A DNA stretch of 64,000 nt from Desulfococcaceae bacterium HSG9 (GCA_030378005.1 JAUCGF010000075.1:34096-98095), one strand, 5' to 3'. Positions 53,082 through 61,935 are shown, numbered from the stretch's first letter. Notes: generated by a model not told the origin, from the sequence alone. Numbers and translations are program-made.

Positions 53082-54320
53082 TTAACTTCGAAAGACAATT
53101 GCCATATTTCCCGCATCAAATTGATAATTCACGATTTCCCCATTGATGATTAATTCTACAGCTTGTTCGATCACTTCCAACGGCGCGATAAACCATTCGC
53201 GCGGCGTATGTCTTTTGCCTTTTTCATCAAACACGTCCAGTTCCAAACACGAATCACCAAAGAAATTATGAAGCAACAGCTCTAATTTCTGCGGGTTCAT
53301 ATTGTAGCATTTCCAGGCGCGTTGAATACGCACCGGAGCCATTAAATACGTCGGTTCTTTGGCTGCGTTTTTGATGCGTTCCTGAACATCTGTTTTGGAA
53401 TAACCGATTTTGAACAGATTCGGGATTGATCTGATTTGCATGTCCGTGCTTTTCGATTTTAAAACATAGATATAGCCGGCTTCTTTATCTTCATCCGTGA
53501 TATGGCGGAATATATCGATAGGATCCGGTTTGATTTTGTCGATGTTTTGAGTGACCGCTCTTCCATTGATATGCAGGATTTTAGCGAGTGAACGAAAAAG
53601 CATCCCGGATTCCGTGCCGTTTTCAAAAACACACTTGGTGCGACCGTCTTTTCTGACTCTTTTACCGTTTGAAAAGCTTTGTTCCTGCTGAGATATATTT
53701 ACTTTTTCAAGCAGCATCAACACCCCGTTATGAACATAAAAAGCGCCTTCCCGCAAAGCACCTTCCTTAAATTCGATTAATTTTCGTTTTCCCTCGGCCA
53801 AGTCCTGTTGAATCTCTTTGAAAACAGCTTCATATTGATCAAAATCGCGGCAAGGTTTTCTTCTGGCGATAAAATCGGCATCCGCTCTTTCATTGTCTTT
53901 GGGCGTATGTTTAAAATCAAACAAACCGAGTGAATCATCTTCTAACAGATTAAATGAATCATCTCCCAATATGTCATCAACAGAGCTTATCTCTTTTGGT
54001 TTTTCGTATGTCGCTCTAATTTCATCAACCCGATCTGTTCCTATTACGGGTAATAAATGATGCCTGTCCGATGACTTGAGTATTTTTATTTTTTCGGCGT
54101 CTTCTCTTAAATATTTCAAACGCGAATAAAGCTGAAATTCTGAAATATCACCCGGGTTCGGCTGCGGCTCTCTGTCATGTTTTTCAAAAAAGGCGTTGAT
54201 CTCCAGAAAAGAGGCCCGCAAGCGTTCATCCGATGTCCGAGCGGAAGCGTTTTCAGGCTTAATCGTAAGCAAGCCTGACGGATCATTGCCGAATATTTCA
54301 TCTAATATTTTTTCTTTCAT
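53082..54320 (-). CDS. T5orf172/MUG113-type GIY-YIG nuclease with large N-terminal region
   Basis: 412 residues. The C-terminal GIY-YIG domain (about 280-400) has GYIYVLKSKS (GIY strand), LFKIGYS (YIG strand), the Arg of VQERIKNAAKEP and the Glu of PQKLELLLHNFF, all of the catalytic set. It ends with TPREWFIAP as in the T5orf172 (MUG113) group. The N-terminal 270 residues are acidic and lack a recognised domain. Probably the cutting subunit of the neighbouring helicase-methyltransferase cassette. Its start lies 31 bases beyond a large hairpin. Confidence 0.75.
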   Translation of the reverse strand: MKEKILDEIFGNDPSGLLTIKPENASARTSDERLRASFLEINAFFEKHDREPQPNPGDISEFQLYSRLKYLREDAEKIKILKSSDRHHLLPVIGTDRVDEIRATYEKPKEISSVDDILGDDSFNLLEDDSLGLFDFKHTPKDNERADADFIARRKPCRDFDQYEAVFKEIQQDLAEGKRKLIEFKEGALREGAFYVHNGVLMLLEKVNISQQEQSFSNGKRVRKDGRTKCVFENGTESGMLFRSLAKILHINGRAVTQNIDKIKPDPIDIFRHITDEDKEAGYIYVLKSKSTDMQIRSIPNLFKIGYSKTDVQERIKNAAKEPTYLMAPVRIQRAWKCYNMNPQKLELLLHNFFGDSCLELDVFDEKGKRHTPREWFIAPLEVIEQAVELIINGEIVNYQFDAGNMAIVFRS

Positions 54321-54350
54321 AATAGTTCAAAAATGGTTTACACTTTTTCC

Positions 54351-54405
54351 GGAGTGCTAAACTTACAGTTTAGCAGTAGCGGCCAAACTGTAAGTTTGGC
54401 ACTCC
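54351..54405. repeat. 24-bp inverted repeat between helicase and nuclease genes
   Basis: The left arm 54351-54374 (GGAGTGCTAAACTTACAG and six more bases) and the right arm 54382-54405 (ending GGCACTCC) pair at 22 of 24 positions with a 7-base loop. It is transcribed within the cassette and could limit read-through into the nuclease gene. Its ends match the GGAGTGC palindrome family. Confidence 0.7.
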
Positions 54406-54411
54406 TCTTAA

Positions 54412-56370
54412 TTATAAACTGGCAGCGGCCGCTCGTTTGCGTTTTTCCGCTTTTAAATAAATGATGCACTCAGCCATTCTTCTTTCCAATGGGTCGCCGG
54501 ATTTCAGTTCAGGCTCTTTGCCATACATCTTTACAAATTCCTGAATTTTGGGCCAAAGAATTTTGGCTTCTTCAAAATCCATTTTAATTCGGACAGCTTC
54601 AATCGTATCCTGAATCACTTTCAGAACTTTGGCTGTCACCGATTTAGAAAGAATTTCAAACGCTTTTTGGAACGGATTGATTCTGTCGATCAAATCGATA
54701 TGGATATCGTCAATATCCACAAACGAATCAGCCATTCTGATAAAACGCTTATCACCCGCTTCTTTGATTTCACCATTTTTAATAACCGAATCAACGACCA
54801 CATACTGGCGCACCTCTTCGGCTTCATCTTCCGACAAATCAGGATATTTGATTTTGATAATTTTCGGAATCAACACTTTGTTGATCACTTCGGCATCCAC
54901 ATTGCCGGGCATCGCCTTGAGCATTTTATCATCTTGCAGAATTGTCGCTTTCAGATCGTTTAAATCAGTTTCCAAAATATCTTTGACCCTTTGGGAGCTG
55001 GGTTCTTTTAACCCTCTGACGTTGATTACGCCCGGCTTAACGTTGTCATCACCTGAAACTTTGGTTTTAAATTTCCAATTCGGGGCCAAAACCTGTTCCA
55101 TGAGCAAAGAGGCGGTAATGGCTTTGAGCATATTATTGACCGATAATTTAACCAAATCATCTTCCGCATCCGGCTGCGCAATCAGGTTGGTAAACTGCGC
55201 ATGGGTTTTATCAGGGCTGTCTCTTGTGGCACGACCGATAATTTGAATGATTTCCGTTAATGAACCTCTGTATCCCACGGTGAGCGCATGTTCACAAAAC
55301 GTCCAGTCAAAACCCTCTTTGGCCATGCCCAGAGCGATAATCAAATCCATATCATCTGCCGAATCTGTTTTTCTGAGATAGTTTACGATTTTATCTCTTT
55401 CTCTGGGCGTGTCTTCCACTAAATCCGCGACTTTCAGCATTTTGCCGTCTGATTCTCGTTTGATATGGATAACGCCTGTATCGGCATCTTGCCGGATGAC
55501 CGCGCCAATCGCATCTAAAATAAAATCCACCTCATTGTGCTTGTCTTTGGTGGATTCGCCCGAATTGACATTGGGAATATGCAAAATTGTTTTCTTGTCG
55601 GTATCCAAAATTTCCATGATCGCCCGGGTGTATTTGCCTTGATAAAAGTGATAACCGATACCCAGAGATTTCAGATAATCGTAGCCATTTAATTGCTCGT
55701 AATAATTGTAAGTGACTTTGGTGAACCTGGCTTCATCTTGGGGAGCCAACACCGGAACACTGTCACCCCTGAAATAAGAACCTGTCATGGCTGCAATATG
55801 AGCCGTTGATTTTTGCATGATTCCACGAAGCAAATCCCCTAAACGGTTGTCCGTATCGGCCGACACATGATGAAATTCGTCAATTGCCAAAAGCGTATGA
55901 TTAAATCGGGTTTCGTCTGATTCTTCGCTGGCAAAGCGCAATGTGGCATGGGTGCAAATTAAAATCTGTTCTTTGCTGTCCATAAAGTTGTGAAAGGCCT
56001 GAATCTTGCTTTTGCTTCCATCACTTCCGGGCGTGCAAAGGTTGTATTTATCATGCGGCTGCCAGTCAGCAAAAAAGCCTGACGTTTTTAAATCGGTTTT
56101 AGCAAAGGAGCTGCCGATAGAGCGTTCCGGAACTGCGACAATCACTTTGCGGATGCCTTGATTGATCAGCTTATCCAATGCGATAAACATCAAAGCACGC
56201 GATTTGCCCGAAGCCGGCGGAGATTTTAATAATAAATATTGCGCATCGCGCGACTCAAAAGCGCGTTCTTGCATTTCGCGCATTCCGAATGGATTGGTTT
56301 GAGTGCTTTGTCCGGTTTTTTGGTACTGTACGTTTACGATATTCGGCATATTATTTTTCCCTTTTGACAT
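54412..56370 (-). CDS. SF2 DEAD/DEAH-type helicase of the defence-like cassette
   Basis: 652 residues. Walker A SPPASGKSRALMF (about residue 50), motif Ia VIVAVPERSIG, DEFHH box (LLAIDEFHHVSAD), motif III AAMTGSYF and motif VI IIQIIGRATRDSPD. This is a restriction-type (Type I/III HsdR/Res-like) translocase without a nuclease domain of its own. The C-terminal 250 residues are of unknown fold. The start MSKGKNNMPN or MPNIVNV may be used; ATG 56370 lies in the 120-bp repeat region. Confidence 0.8.
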   Translation of the reverse strand: MSKGKNNMPNIVNVQYQKTGQSTQTNPFGMREMQERAFESRDAQYLLLKSPPASGKSRALMFIALDKLINQGIRKVIVAVPERSIGSSFAKTDLKTSGFFADWQPHDKYNLCTPGSDGSKSKIQAFHNFMDSKEQILICTHATLRFASEESDETRFNHTLLAIDEFHHVSADTDNRLGDLLRGIMQKSTAHIAAMTGSYFRGDSVPVLAPQDEARFTKVTYNYYEQLNGYDYLKSLGIGYHFYQGKYTRAIMEILDTDKKTILHIPNVNSGESTKDKHNEVDFILDAIGAVIRQDADTGVIHIKRESDGKMLKVADLVEDTPRERDKIVNYLRKTDSADDMDLIIALGMAKEGFDWTFCEHALTVGYRGSLTEIIQIIGRATRDSPDKTHAQFTNLIAQPDAEDDLVKLSVNNMLKAITASLLMEQVLAPNWKFKTKVSGDDNVKPGVINVRGLKEPSSQRVKDILETDLNDLKATILQDDKMLKAMPGNVDAEVINKVLIPKIIKIKYPDLSEDEAEEVRQYVVVDSVIKNGEIKEAGDKRFIRMADSFVDIDDIHIDLIDRINPFQKAFEILSKSVTAKVLKVIQDTIEAVRIKMDFEEAKILWPKIQEFVKMYGKEPELKSGDPLERRMAECIIYLKAEKRKRAAAASL

Positions 56371-56392
56371 TCTTCAATCGTCGGTTTATATT

Positions 56393-56633
56393 TTGCCACT
56401 TTGTCCCGTTAGGGACAGAATATCTATAGAAAGAAGCCTGTTGATATGGCAAGTCCCGTAGGGACGAAATAGAAAAGTTGGAATTGCTCACGGCGAAGTT
56501 CAATAATGTCCTTTGCCACTTTGTCCCGTTAGGGACAGAATATCTATAGAAAGAAGCCTGTTGATATGGCAAGTCCCGTAGGGACGAAATAGAAAAGTTA
56601 GAAATTGCTCACGGCGAAGTTCAATAATGTCCT
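56393..56633. repeat. 120-bp tandem duplication with GTCCC/GGGAC palindromes
   Basis: Two units, 56393-56512 and 56513-56633, are identical except for one inserted base and one change near the end. Each has two GTCCCTACGGGAC-like palindromes (GTCCCGTTAGGGAC and GTCCCGTAGGGAC). Unit 2 covers the end of the HicB-like gene, and unit 1 its former downstream region. Not CRISPR: two units only, no spacers. Confidence 0.85.
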
Positions 56634-56766
56634 TTGCCGCTTCTTTCAGGCTGATGAGTAACTCCTCTCTCGTTTTTTCTTGAGCATTGGCCCCCGGTAT
56701 TTCTTCGATCCAACCAAGCCACCAATCCTCGTCTTTTGTTATGATTGCTGTATAATCGTTCTTCAT
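56500..56766 (-). CDS. HicB-like antitoxin, C-terminus altered by a tandem duplication
   Basis: 88 residues from the second ATG at 56766, which has AAGGAG five bases upstream. N-terminal half is HicB: YTAIITKDEDWWLGWIEEIP with GANAQEKTREELLISL. After ELRREQ the sequence runs into the 120-bp repeat and ends FLTFLFRPYGTCHINRLL and further unrelated residues. No HicA toxin gene is adjacent on either side, so it is an orphan. It lies between the RhuM-like fragment and the helicase gene. Confidence 0.6.
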   Translation of the reverse strand: MKNDYTAIITKDEDWWLGWIEEIPGANAQEKTREELLISLKEAAKDIIELRREQFLTFLFRPYGTCHINRLLSIDILSLTGQSGKGHY

Positions 56767-56779
56767 CATAGCTCCTTTT

Positions 56780-56899
56780 CTATTTTATAATTTGACTTTG
56801 GTTCATCCAAACCATGCCATCTTTGGCGTAAAGTGATACCGAGGCTTGGCCATCTGCTGTATTGTAAATAATAATATTTTGGCGGTTATCTGTTCGCAT
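56780..56899 (-). pseudogene. N-terminal fragment of a RhuM-family protein (39 codons)
   Basis: Reads MRTDNRQNIIIYNTADG and VSLYAKDGMVWMNQSQ, then a TAG. This is the usual start of RhuM (virulence RhuM/Fic-related) proteins, which normally run beyond 300 residues and often sit inside restriction-modification loci. The ATG overlaps the stop of the methyltransferase gene (TAATG), so it was once in the operon. Only the first 37 or so residues survive; the HicB gene follows after 13 bases. Confidence 0.6.
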
Positions 56900-59595
56900 T
56901 ATTTTCGCTTCCTTTTCCGCGCCTTCTTCTTTTTCTCAAACAAAGTGCTTTTATCCTTTTCCTCTTGTATCATTTTTTCATAGAGTTTAAACAGATACTC
57001 CAAGCGTTCTTCATCACTTTCAAAAGGCTTGCTGCGATAACAACGCTCTACGGCCAAATCATTGATACGGTGGGCTTCGCGTAAACCTTCCGGCATTTTA
57101 GCGGGGTCGTAAAGTTGTGCTAAGGTTTTGTCAGAGTGTTTTTCGCGTTCTTCTAAAATGCGGAATACGGATTGGGTGATTTCGTTTTTACGTTGGGTGG
57201 ATATTGGGGGGAATGGGAAAGTGTTGTAACAAATTTCTGTAGAATACCTAATACTTGTTCCTAAATAACCTCCAACAGCCTTAACCCATAACATATGAAG
57301 TTTACAAGATAAGATACCAAAAACATAAGGTTCACTGTCATAAATAACTTGAGCTGAATGCATTACGATATGCCTTCTATCAAAAAAACCGCCTTGCATG
57401 AAATTTCTTCGTTCCGAAGTAGTACAAGGGATAAGGATAAAATTGTTCTGAGCAACTCTTCTATATCTAAATTGATGAGAACGATGGACAAGAGTTTTAG
57501 CCACTTCACCACCGTTTTTTCTAAATTCATTTACTTGTTCAATTCTTTGTTTTATTGGATTAATTTTTAAAGCTTCATTTAATTCATCATTTTCAATCCA
57601 CAAACAATGCCGTTCTATACCTTTTAAAAGTTCAGCACCACCAGTTAAGGGTCTGATAAACTTTTCTGACCTGGGGTCTTCTTTTAAGAAAGAATCTTTA
57701 TCTCCACTTGATAATTTCAGAAAATTACCTTCTAAAGGCATATTGCCGAAAACCATTTTAGGTAGTTGGGATAAACTTGACCTTCTACTCAAAACAATAC
57801 TTGAGGGCCCATCATTTAAATATGGTCCAATATTTCCAACTTCCTTTTTGTACCCACTATACAAGTACTTTTCCTTATTCGACTGATTGCTCCGAATAGA
57901 TAGAATTACCACTTGTACACCTGCTTTATCTTTAGCATTATTTGTCCACTTAAAAGGAGTGTAACCAAAACCTATTTCAACATTGTTACCATATAAACTT
58001 GGCCACAATAATCCAACTTGATTTCCTTGAACAACAGATTTTGTTGATACAAAAGCAACTTCAAATTTGGTGTCCTTTACATATTTAGTTCCCTTAAAAA
58101 ACCAGATGCTTATGTAATCTAAATTTTTAAATCCTTTAACCCCTTTGAAGACAAAAGCTAAATCTTCTCTCTGAGATTTCTCCTGTAATTTAGCCCCCAA
58201 ATAAGGCGGATTCCCCAAAATATAAATCTCATCCCTTTCTTTTTTTGGGCAAACCTCTTCCCAATCTAACCGGCAAGCATTTCCTTGTACAATTTGGCCT
58301 GCTTCTTGAAGAGGCAAAGTCGGGTTGGTTCGGCCAAATTTTTTTTTGAACTCGACATTCATTTGATGTTCGGCAAGCCAAAGCGCGAGTTTGGCTATTT
58401 CGTGGGCAAAGTCATCTATTTCGATACCGTAAAATTGTGAAAGATGAATATCGGAAAGATTCAGCATATCGCCTTGTTCAAAGATTTTCATTTCTAAAAT
58501 ACGAAGCTCTTTATAGGCGATAATCAAAAAATTACCTGAACCGCAAGCGGGATCGAATATTTTGATTTTACCAAGGCGATACAACAAGGCGTTCAGTTTA
58601 TTTATTTGCGCTTTGCTGTTTTCAGTTTTGCGGGCCTTTTCAAATTCCACATAAAGATCATTTAAAAACAGCGGCTCGATCACTTTCATAATATTCGGCA
58701 CGGAAGTATAATGCTGACCCAGACTGCCTCTTTGATTGGCCGAAATAACCGCTTGAAACATGGAGCCGAAGATGTCGGGATTGATAGCCGACCAATTTTG
58801 ATCGCCGCTATCGATAACGGCTTTACGAGAACCTCTTGTAAAATGAGGCGCTTTGACTTTTTCCTTGAATAAACCGCCATTCACATAAGGAAACGCATTC
58901 AGATATTCGGGCAATCCTTTGCGTTTGTTTTCCGGCGTGTTTAAAACGTCAAAAAGGGTGTCTAAATAGGTGTTTAAATCACTGCCATCCGGTTGCGTAT
59001 GGGAGTCTGCGGCATTGGTAAATTGATTGTCTTCAAAGATGTGGGTGTCTTCAGCAAAGAAACAAAACAACAAACGCGAAAGGAACACATTTAAGCCATG
59101 AATAAATTCGGGCGAATCATCCGGGTTGTCTTTTTTGATTTCATCAAAAAGCCGCGCCATTTTCTCGGCCGCTTTAATATCCGCCGGATTTTCATCCAGA
59201 TGCTGCGCTTTTTCCATTCCGGCCCACGGCAAAAAGAAATCGTAATGCTTGGGCAGGTCTTTCAAAGCGATATCAAGTTTGTCATCTGTCAGGGTGTCGA
59301 TTGCCAATAAGGTTTTATCATCGGTAACGACTGCAAAACGCTGATTGTGCTTCAACTCATCTTTTAACTTTGAAATCGTCAAATGCAAATCCGCTTTATA
59401 CTCTTTTTTGAAAAACAGCTTTTTCTTCCACGAAATCACGCCCTCTTCTTTAGATAAATTCAGGTTTCCTTTTCTCAAGCGCGTAACCGATGCTTTGGGC
59501 AGGCCATAAGCCAAAAGCAAATCGTAAATGAACGTGTCTTTGTTAAAAGATTTGATCAGCTTTTTCAGGTTGTTTTCTATTTGGGTTATGTTCAT
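56899..59595 (-). CDS. MmeI-like (Type IIG/IIL-type) DNA adenine methyltransferase
   Basis: 898 residues. N6-adenine methyltransferase: motif I FDPACGSGNFLIIAYKEL (about residue 345), motif IV YILGNPPYLGA (about 458), preceded by a helical domain and QRGSLGQHYTSVPNI, then a target recognition domain (about 560-850) and a basic Lys/Arg-rich tail. The fold order is that of MmeI-family enzymes, but the N-terminal 150 residues do not show a PD-(D/E)XK nuclease, so it is probably a stand-alone modification subunit. First gene of the minus-strand cassette. Confidence 0.8.
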   Translation of the reverse strand: MNITQIENNLKKLIKSFNKDTFIYDLLLAYGLPKASVTRLRKGNLNLSKEEGVISWKKKLFFKKEYKADLHLTISKLKDELKHNQRFAVVTDDKTLLAIDTLTDDKLDIALKDLPKHYDFFLPWAGMEKAQHLDENPADIKAAEKMARLFDEIKKDNPDDSPEFIHGLNVFLSRLLFCFFAEDTHIFEDNQFTNAADSHTQPDGSDLNTYLDTLFDVLNTPENKRKGLPEYLNAFPYVNGGLFKEKVKAPHFTRGSRKAVIDSGDQNWSAINPDIFGSMFQAVISANQRGSLGQHYTSVPNIMKVIEPLFLNDLYVEFEKARKTENSKAQINKLNALLYRLGKIKIFDPACGSGNFLIIAYKELRILEMKIFEQGDMLNLSDIHLSQFYGIEIDDFAHEIAKLALWLAEHQMNVEFKKKFGRTNPTLPLQEAGQIVQGNACRLDWEEVCPKKERDEIYILGNPPYLGAKLQEKSQREDLAFVFKGVKGFKNLDYISIWFFKGTKYVKDTKFEVAFVSTKSVVQGNQVGLLWPSLYGNNVEIGFGYTPFKWTNNAKDKAGVQVVILSIRSNQSNKEKYLYSGYKKEVGNIGPYLNDGPSSIVLSRRSSLSQLPKMVFGNMPLEGNFLKLSSGDKDSFLKEDPRSEKFIRPLTGGAELLKGIERHCLWIENDELNEALKINPIKQRIEQVNEFRKNGGEVAKTLVHRSHQFRYRRVAQNNFILIPCTTSERRNFMQGGFFDRRHIVMHSAQVIYDSEPYVFGILSCKLHMLWVKAVGGYLGTSIRYSTEICYNTFPFPPISTQRKNEITQSVFRILEEREKHSDKTLAQLYDPAKMPEGLREAHRINDLAVERCYRSKPFESDEERLEYLFKLYEKMIQEEKDKSTLFEKKKKARKRKRK

Positions 59596-59643
59596 TTGGT
59601 GGTTTTCTCCGGTGACGCTTTGCGGGTGTTTTGTTGTGTCTCA

Positions 59644-59936
59644 AGTTATGATGGTGGGCAACATTGACAAAGATTGAGCCGGTTACGAATTGTTTTTCCG
59701 GCGTTACACATCCTACCTGAATCTGTTATAATCATACCTTATTTTATCGTTCTTAACCTTAGTAGCCCAAAATCATCCATCTATATCTTCACCTTATTAC
59801 CTTATTTTTCAGCAAAGCATCCTGTTTTATAGCTGTCCGACGGTCTCTGATAAGGTAATAAGGTTCAGGGCCTGTTGTGTTTTCATATTCTACTAAGGTT
59901 TTAAAATTGAAATAAGGTTATAATTTCTCTGTCGAT
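59644..59936. repeat. 293-bp direct repeat, copy 1, with nested palindromes
   Basis: Matches copy 2 without any gap at an offset of 431. Inside is a perfect 15-bp inverted repeat ACCTTATTACCTTAT / ATAAGGTAATAAGGT (59791-59805 and 59850-59864), flanked by an outer pair of arms around CATACCTTATTTTATCG (59733-59765) and CTACTAAGGTTTTAAAATTG (59890-59921). No open frame of note. Stands upstream of the methyltransferase gene. Confidence 0.85.
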
Positions 59937-60074
59937 TCGCTTTGCTCCAATTAAAAAATGTGCATAATCAGCAGGTAGGGTGGGCAAAAGCATAACTCAA
60001 TCGTATTTTATTGCCAAACAAGCCCGAAAACAAATTGATGCTGTTAAAAGAACCGAAATTTGCCTGCCGTTTTT

Positions 60075-60367
60075 AGTTATGACGGTGGGCAACGCCGACA
60101 AAGATTGAGCCGGTTACGAATTGTTTTTCCGGCGTTACCCACCCTACCTGAATCTGTTATAATCATACCTTATTTTATCGTTCTTAACCTTAGTAGCCCA
60201 AAATCATTCATCTATATATTCACCTTATTATCTTATTTGTCAGCAAAGTATCCTCTTTTATAGCTGTCTGACGGTCTCTGATAAGGTAATAAGGTTCAGG
60301 GCCTGTTGTGTTTCCATATTCTACTAAGGTTTTAAAATTGAAATAAGGTTATAATTTTTCTGTCGAT
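60075..60367. repeat. 293-bp direct repeat, copy 2
   Basis: Roughly 95 percent identical to copy 1; the inner inverted repeat here has one change (ACCTTATTATCTTAT). An additional 14-bp stem GGTGGGCAACGCCG / CGGCGTTACCCACC (60084-60097 and 60130-60143) is better preserved than in copy 1. Between the copies (59937-60074) lies an unremarkable 138-base spacer with a GTAGGGTGGG fragment at 59975. Confidence 0.85.
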
Positions 60368-60372
60368 ATTCG

Positions 60373-60417
60373 GGAGTGCTGGCTTCAGCGGGCAAAGCAG
60401 ACTGAAGTCAGCACTTC
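60373..60417 (+). terminator. Terminator-like stem-loop (GGAGTGC family)
   Basis: GGAGTGCTGGCTTCAG (60373-60388) pairs with CTGAAGTCAGCACTTC (60402-60417) at 14 of 16 positions and is followed by CTTTTTGG. It lies 40 bases beyond the stop of the minus-strand methyltransferase gene and may end its transcript as well. The arm GCTGGCTTCAG also occurs at 25253. Confidence 0.55.
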
Positions 60418-60456
60418 TTTTTGGAAAATGGGTGTTATTTTGTCCCCATTCCTTAT

Positions 60457-61935
60457 CTATAAATTCTGATGAGCATCATTGCCAATATCAAGAGCGATAT
60501 CAAATCGGTCTCTGATTTCAGCTTCGATATCTTTATCTATTTTTGGAGGGGTATCATTATAAATAACTGATTTGGCCATTTCATTGGCCCGTTGCCATGT
60601 ATCCTGGCCTCCTTCCGCTTCCCAATCATTTCGGTTGCCTGTGTGGCTGATACCGCTGCCTTCAAAATATTCGGAACGTAAATGTTTTAAAGTGTGCGAG
60701 TTCATCAGGTAATGTCCGCCGGGGCCTGTCTGTTTGATCGCATCAAAAGCGAGATGTTCCTCATCCACACAAATGCCTTTTAATAATTTACAGCTCGCAC
60801 CGATTATTTCGTCATCGATAATATATTGTTCATAAGCTACGCCACCCATAGATGCCAGCATTCCTGCGGCATGATGAATGTAATTGTTACCGCCCATAAC
60901 AGCCAACAGCGTGGTAAAGGCTTTTTCCCATCCGGCTTGGGCATCCGGTATTTTTGAATCACTCAAGCCTGATGAGGCATAGTTGGGAATGTCGATACGC
61001 TGACTGAGTTGATGTTGAGCGGCCTGCATCATTCCACATTCTATGGCTCCACCACGGTATCCCATGGTTTTCATATCCGCTCTTGCCGGCAAAGCTCCAT
61101 ACAGAACAGCACCGCCCGGTGCGGTCAACTGATGGACGGTTATTCCTGCAAGCTCTTCGGCATGGGTTTGCAGAAGTGTACCTGCCATTGTCATTGGGGA
61201 TGTTGAACCGCTCATGGGGGCGCTGGTTACTGTGGCCGGTATTCCAAGCCGTGCGGTTTGCTGCATATTTGCAACGCTTTGAGAGCAAAATTTTAACGGG
61301 CTTATAATGACACAGGCAGTGCTGGAAAATACCGGCTTTGCTCTTAAAATTTCGTCGCCTCCGACTACCATGGAAGCGATTTTAAATGCTTCTTTGATAC
61401 CCGCGCTAGAGTGACATCCAAACATGATATGTTTTGTCGTACCCATCATAGCTGCGAACAATATATTGGGATCATAGCGTTCTCCAGGTATATCAAGCGG
61501 GGCCACCGCACTTTGATAAAAATGGATATTATCGAGTGTATCAACGAGTTTTGCTATGTGGTACTGATCTTTTAGAAGGGTTCCCCGCGCCTTGCCGGTT
61601 TCTATATCAAGGATATGGACGGTGGTGCCGCCTGTTCCGGCATAAACCCTGTCTTTACCGATAGAAAGATTGCTTTTTCCATCTCTGCTGTAAAGGGTGA
61701 ATTCTCCGGGCGCTTTGTTTACCATTTTGATTACAAGGCCGCGGGGCATGAAAATTTTCCGGGCTTGCGAGTCAATCTGGCAACCTGCCTTATCAAGCAT
61801 TTCAAGCGCTTCAAGGCCGTCTTCATATCCAATTCCGACCTGTTCAAGAATATCAAGCGCTTTTTGATGAATCATTTCAATTTCCTGATCCGTCAAAGGT
61901 TTGTAAATACCTCCTATGAGTCCGCCGGTAGTCAT
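60457..61935 (-). CDS. MttB-family (non-pyrrolysine) corrinoid methyltransferase
   Basis: 492 residues, the normal MttB length. LIGGIYKPLTDQEIEMIH start, AGTGGTTVHILD, GCHSSAGIKEAF and TAPGGAVLYGALPARADM are typical of the family. There is no in-frame amber codon, so it lacks the pyrrolysine of true trimethylamine methyltransferase and belongs with the MtgB/MtpB-like enzymes that demethylate quaternary amines such as glycine betaine. Substrate unproven. Good ribosome site AAAGGAGAA. Divergent from the second copy; no corrinoid protein gene is in the window. Confidence 0.85.
   Translation of the reverse strand: MTTGGLIGGIYKPLTDQEIEMIHQKALDILEQVGIGYEDGLEALEMLDKAGCQIDSQARKIFMPRGLVIKMVNKAPGEFTLYSRDGKSNLSIGKDRVYAGTGGTTVHILDIETGKARGTLLKDQYHIAKLVDTLDNIHFYQSAVAPLDIPGERYDPNILFAAMMGTTKHIMFGCHSSAGIKEAFKIASMVVGGDEILRAKPVFSSTACVIISPLKFCSQSVANMQQTARLGIPATVTSAPMSGSTSPMTMAGTLLQTHAEELAGITVHQLTAPGGAVLYGALPARADMKTMGYRGGAIECGMMQAAQHQLSQRIDIPNYASSGLSDSKIPDAQAGWEKAFTTLLAVMGGNNYIHHAAGMLASMGGVAYEQYIIDDEIIGASCKLLKGICVDEEHLAFDAIKQTGPGGHYLMNSHTLKHLRSEYFEGSGISHTGNRNDWEAEGGQDTWQRANEMAKSVIYNDTPPKIDKDIEAEIRDRFDIALDIGNDAHQNL

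Noticed and set aside
56393..56633. Possible CRISPR-like array
   Set aside because: Only two directly joined units with no spacers and no cas genes; it is a tandem duplication.
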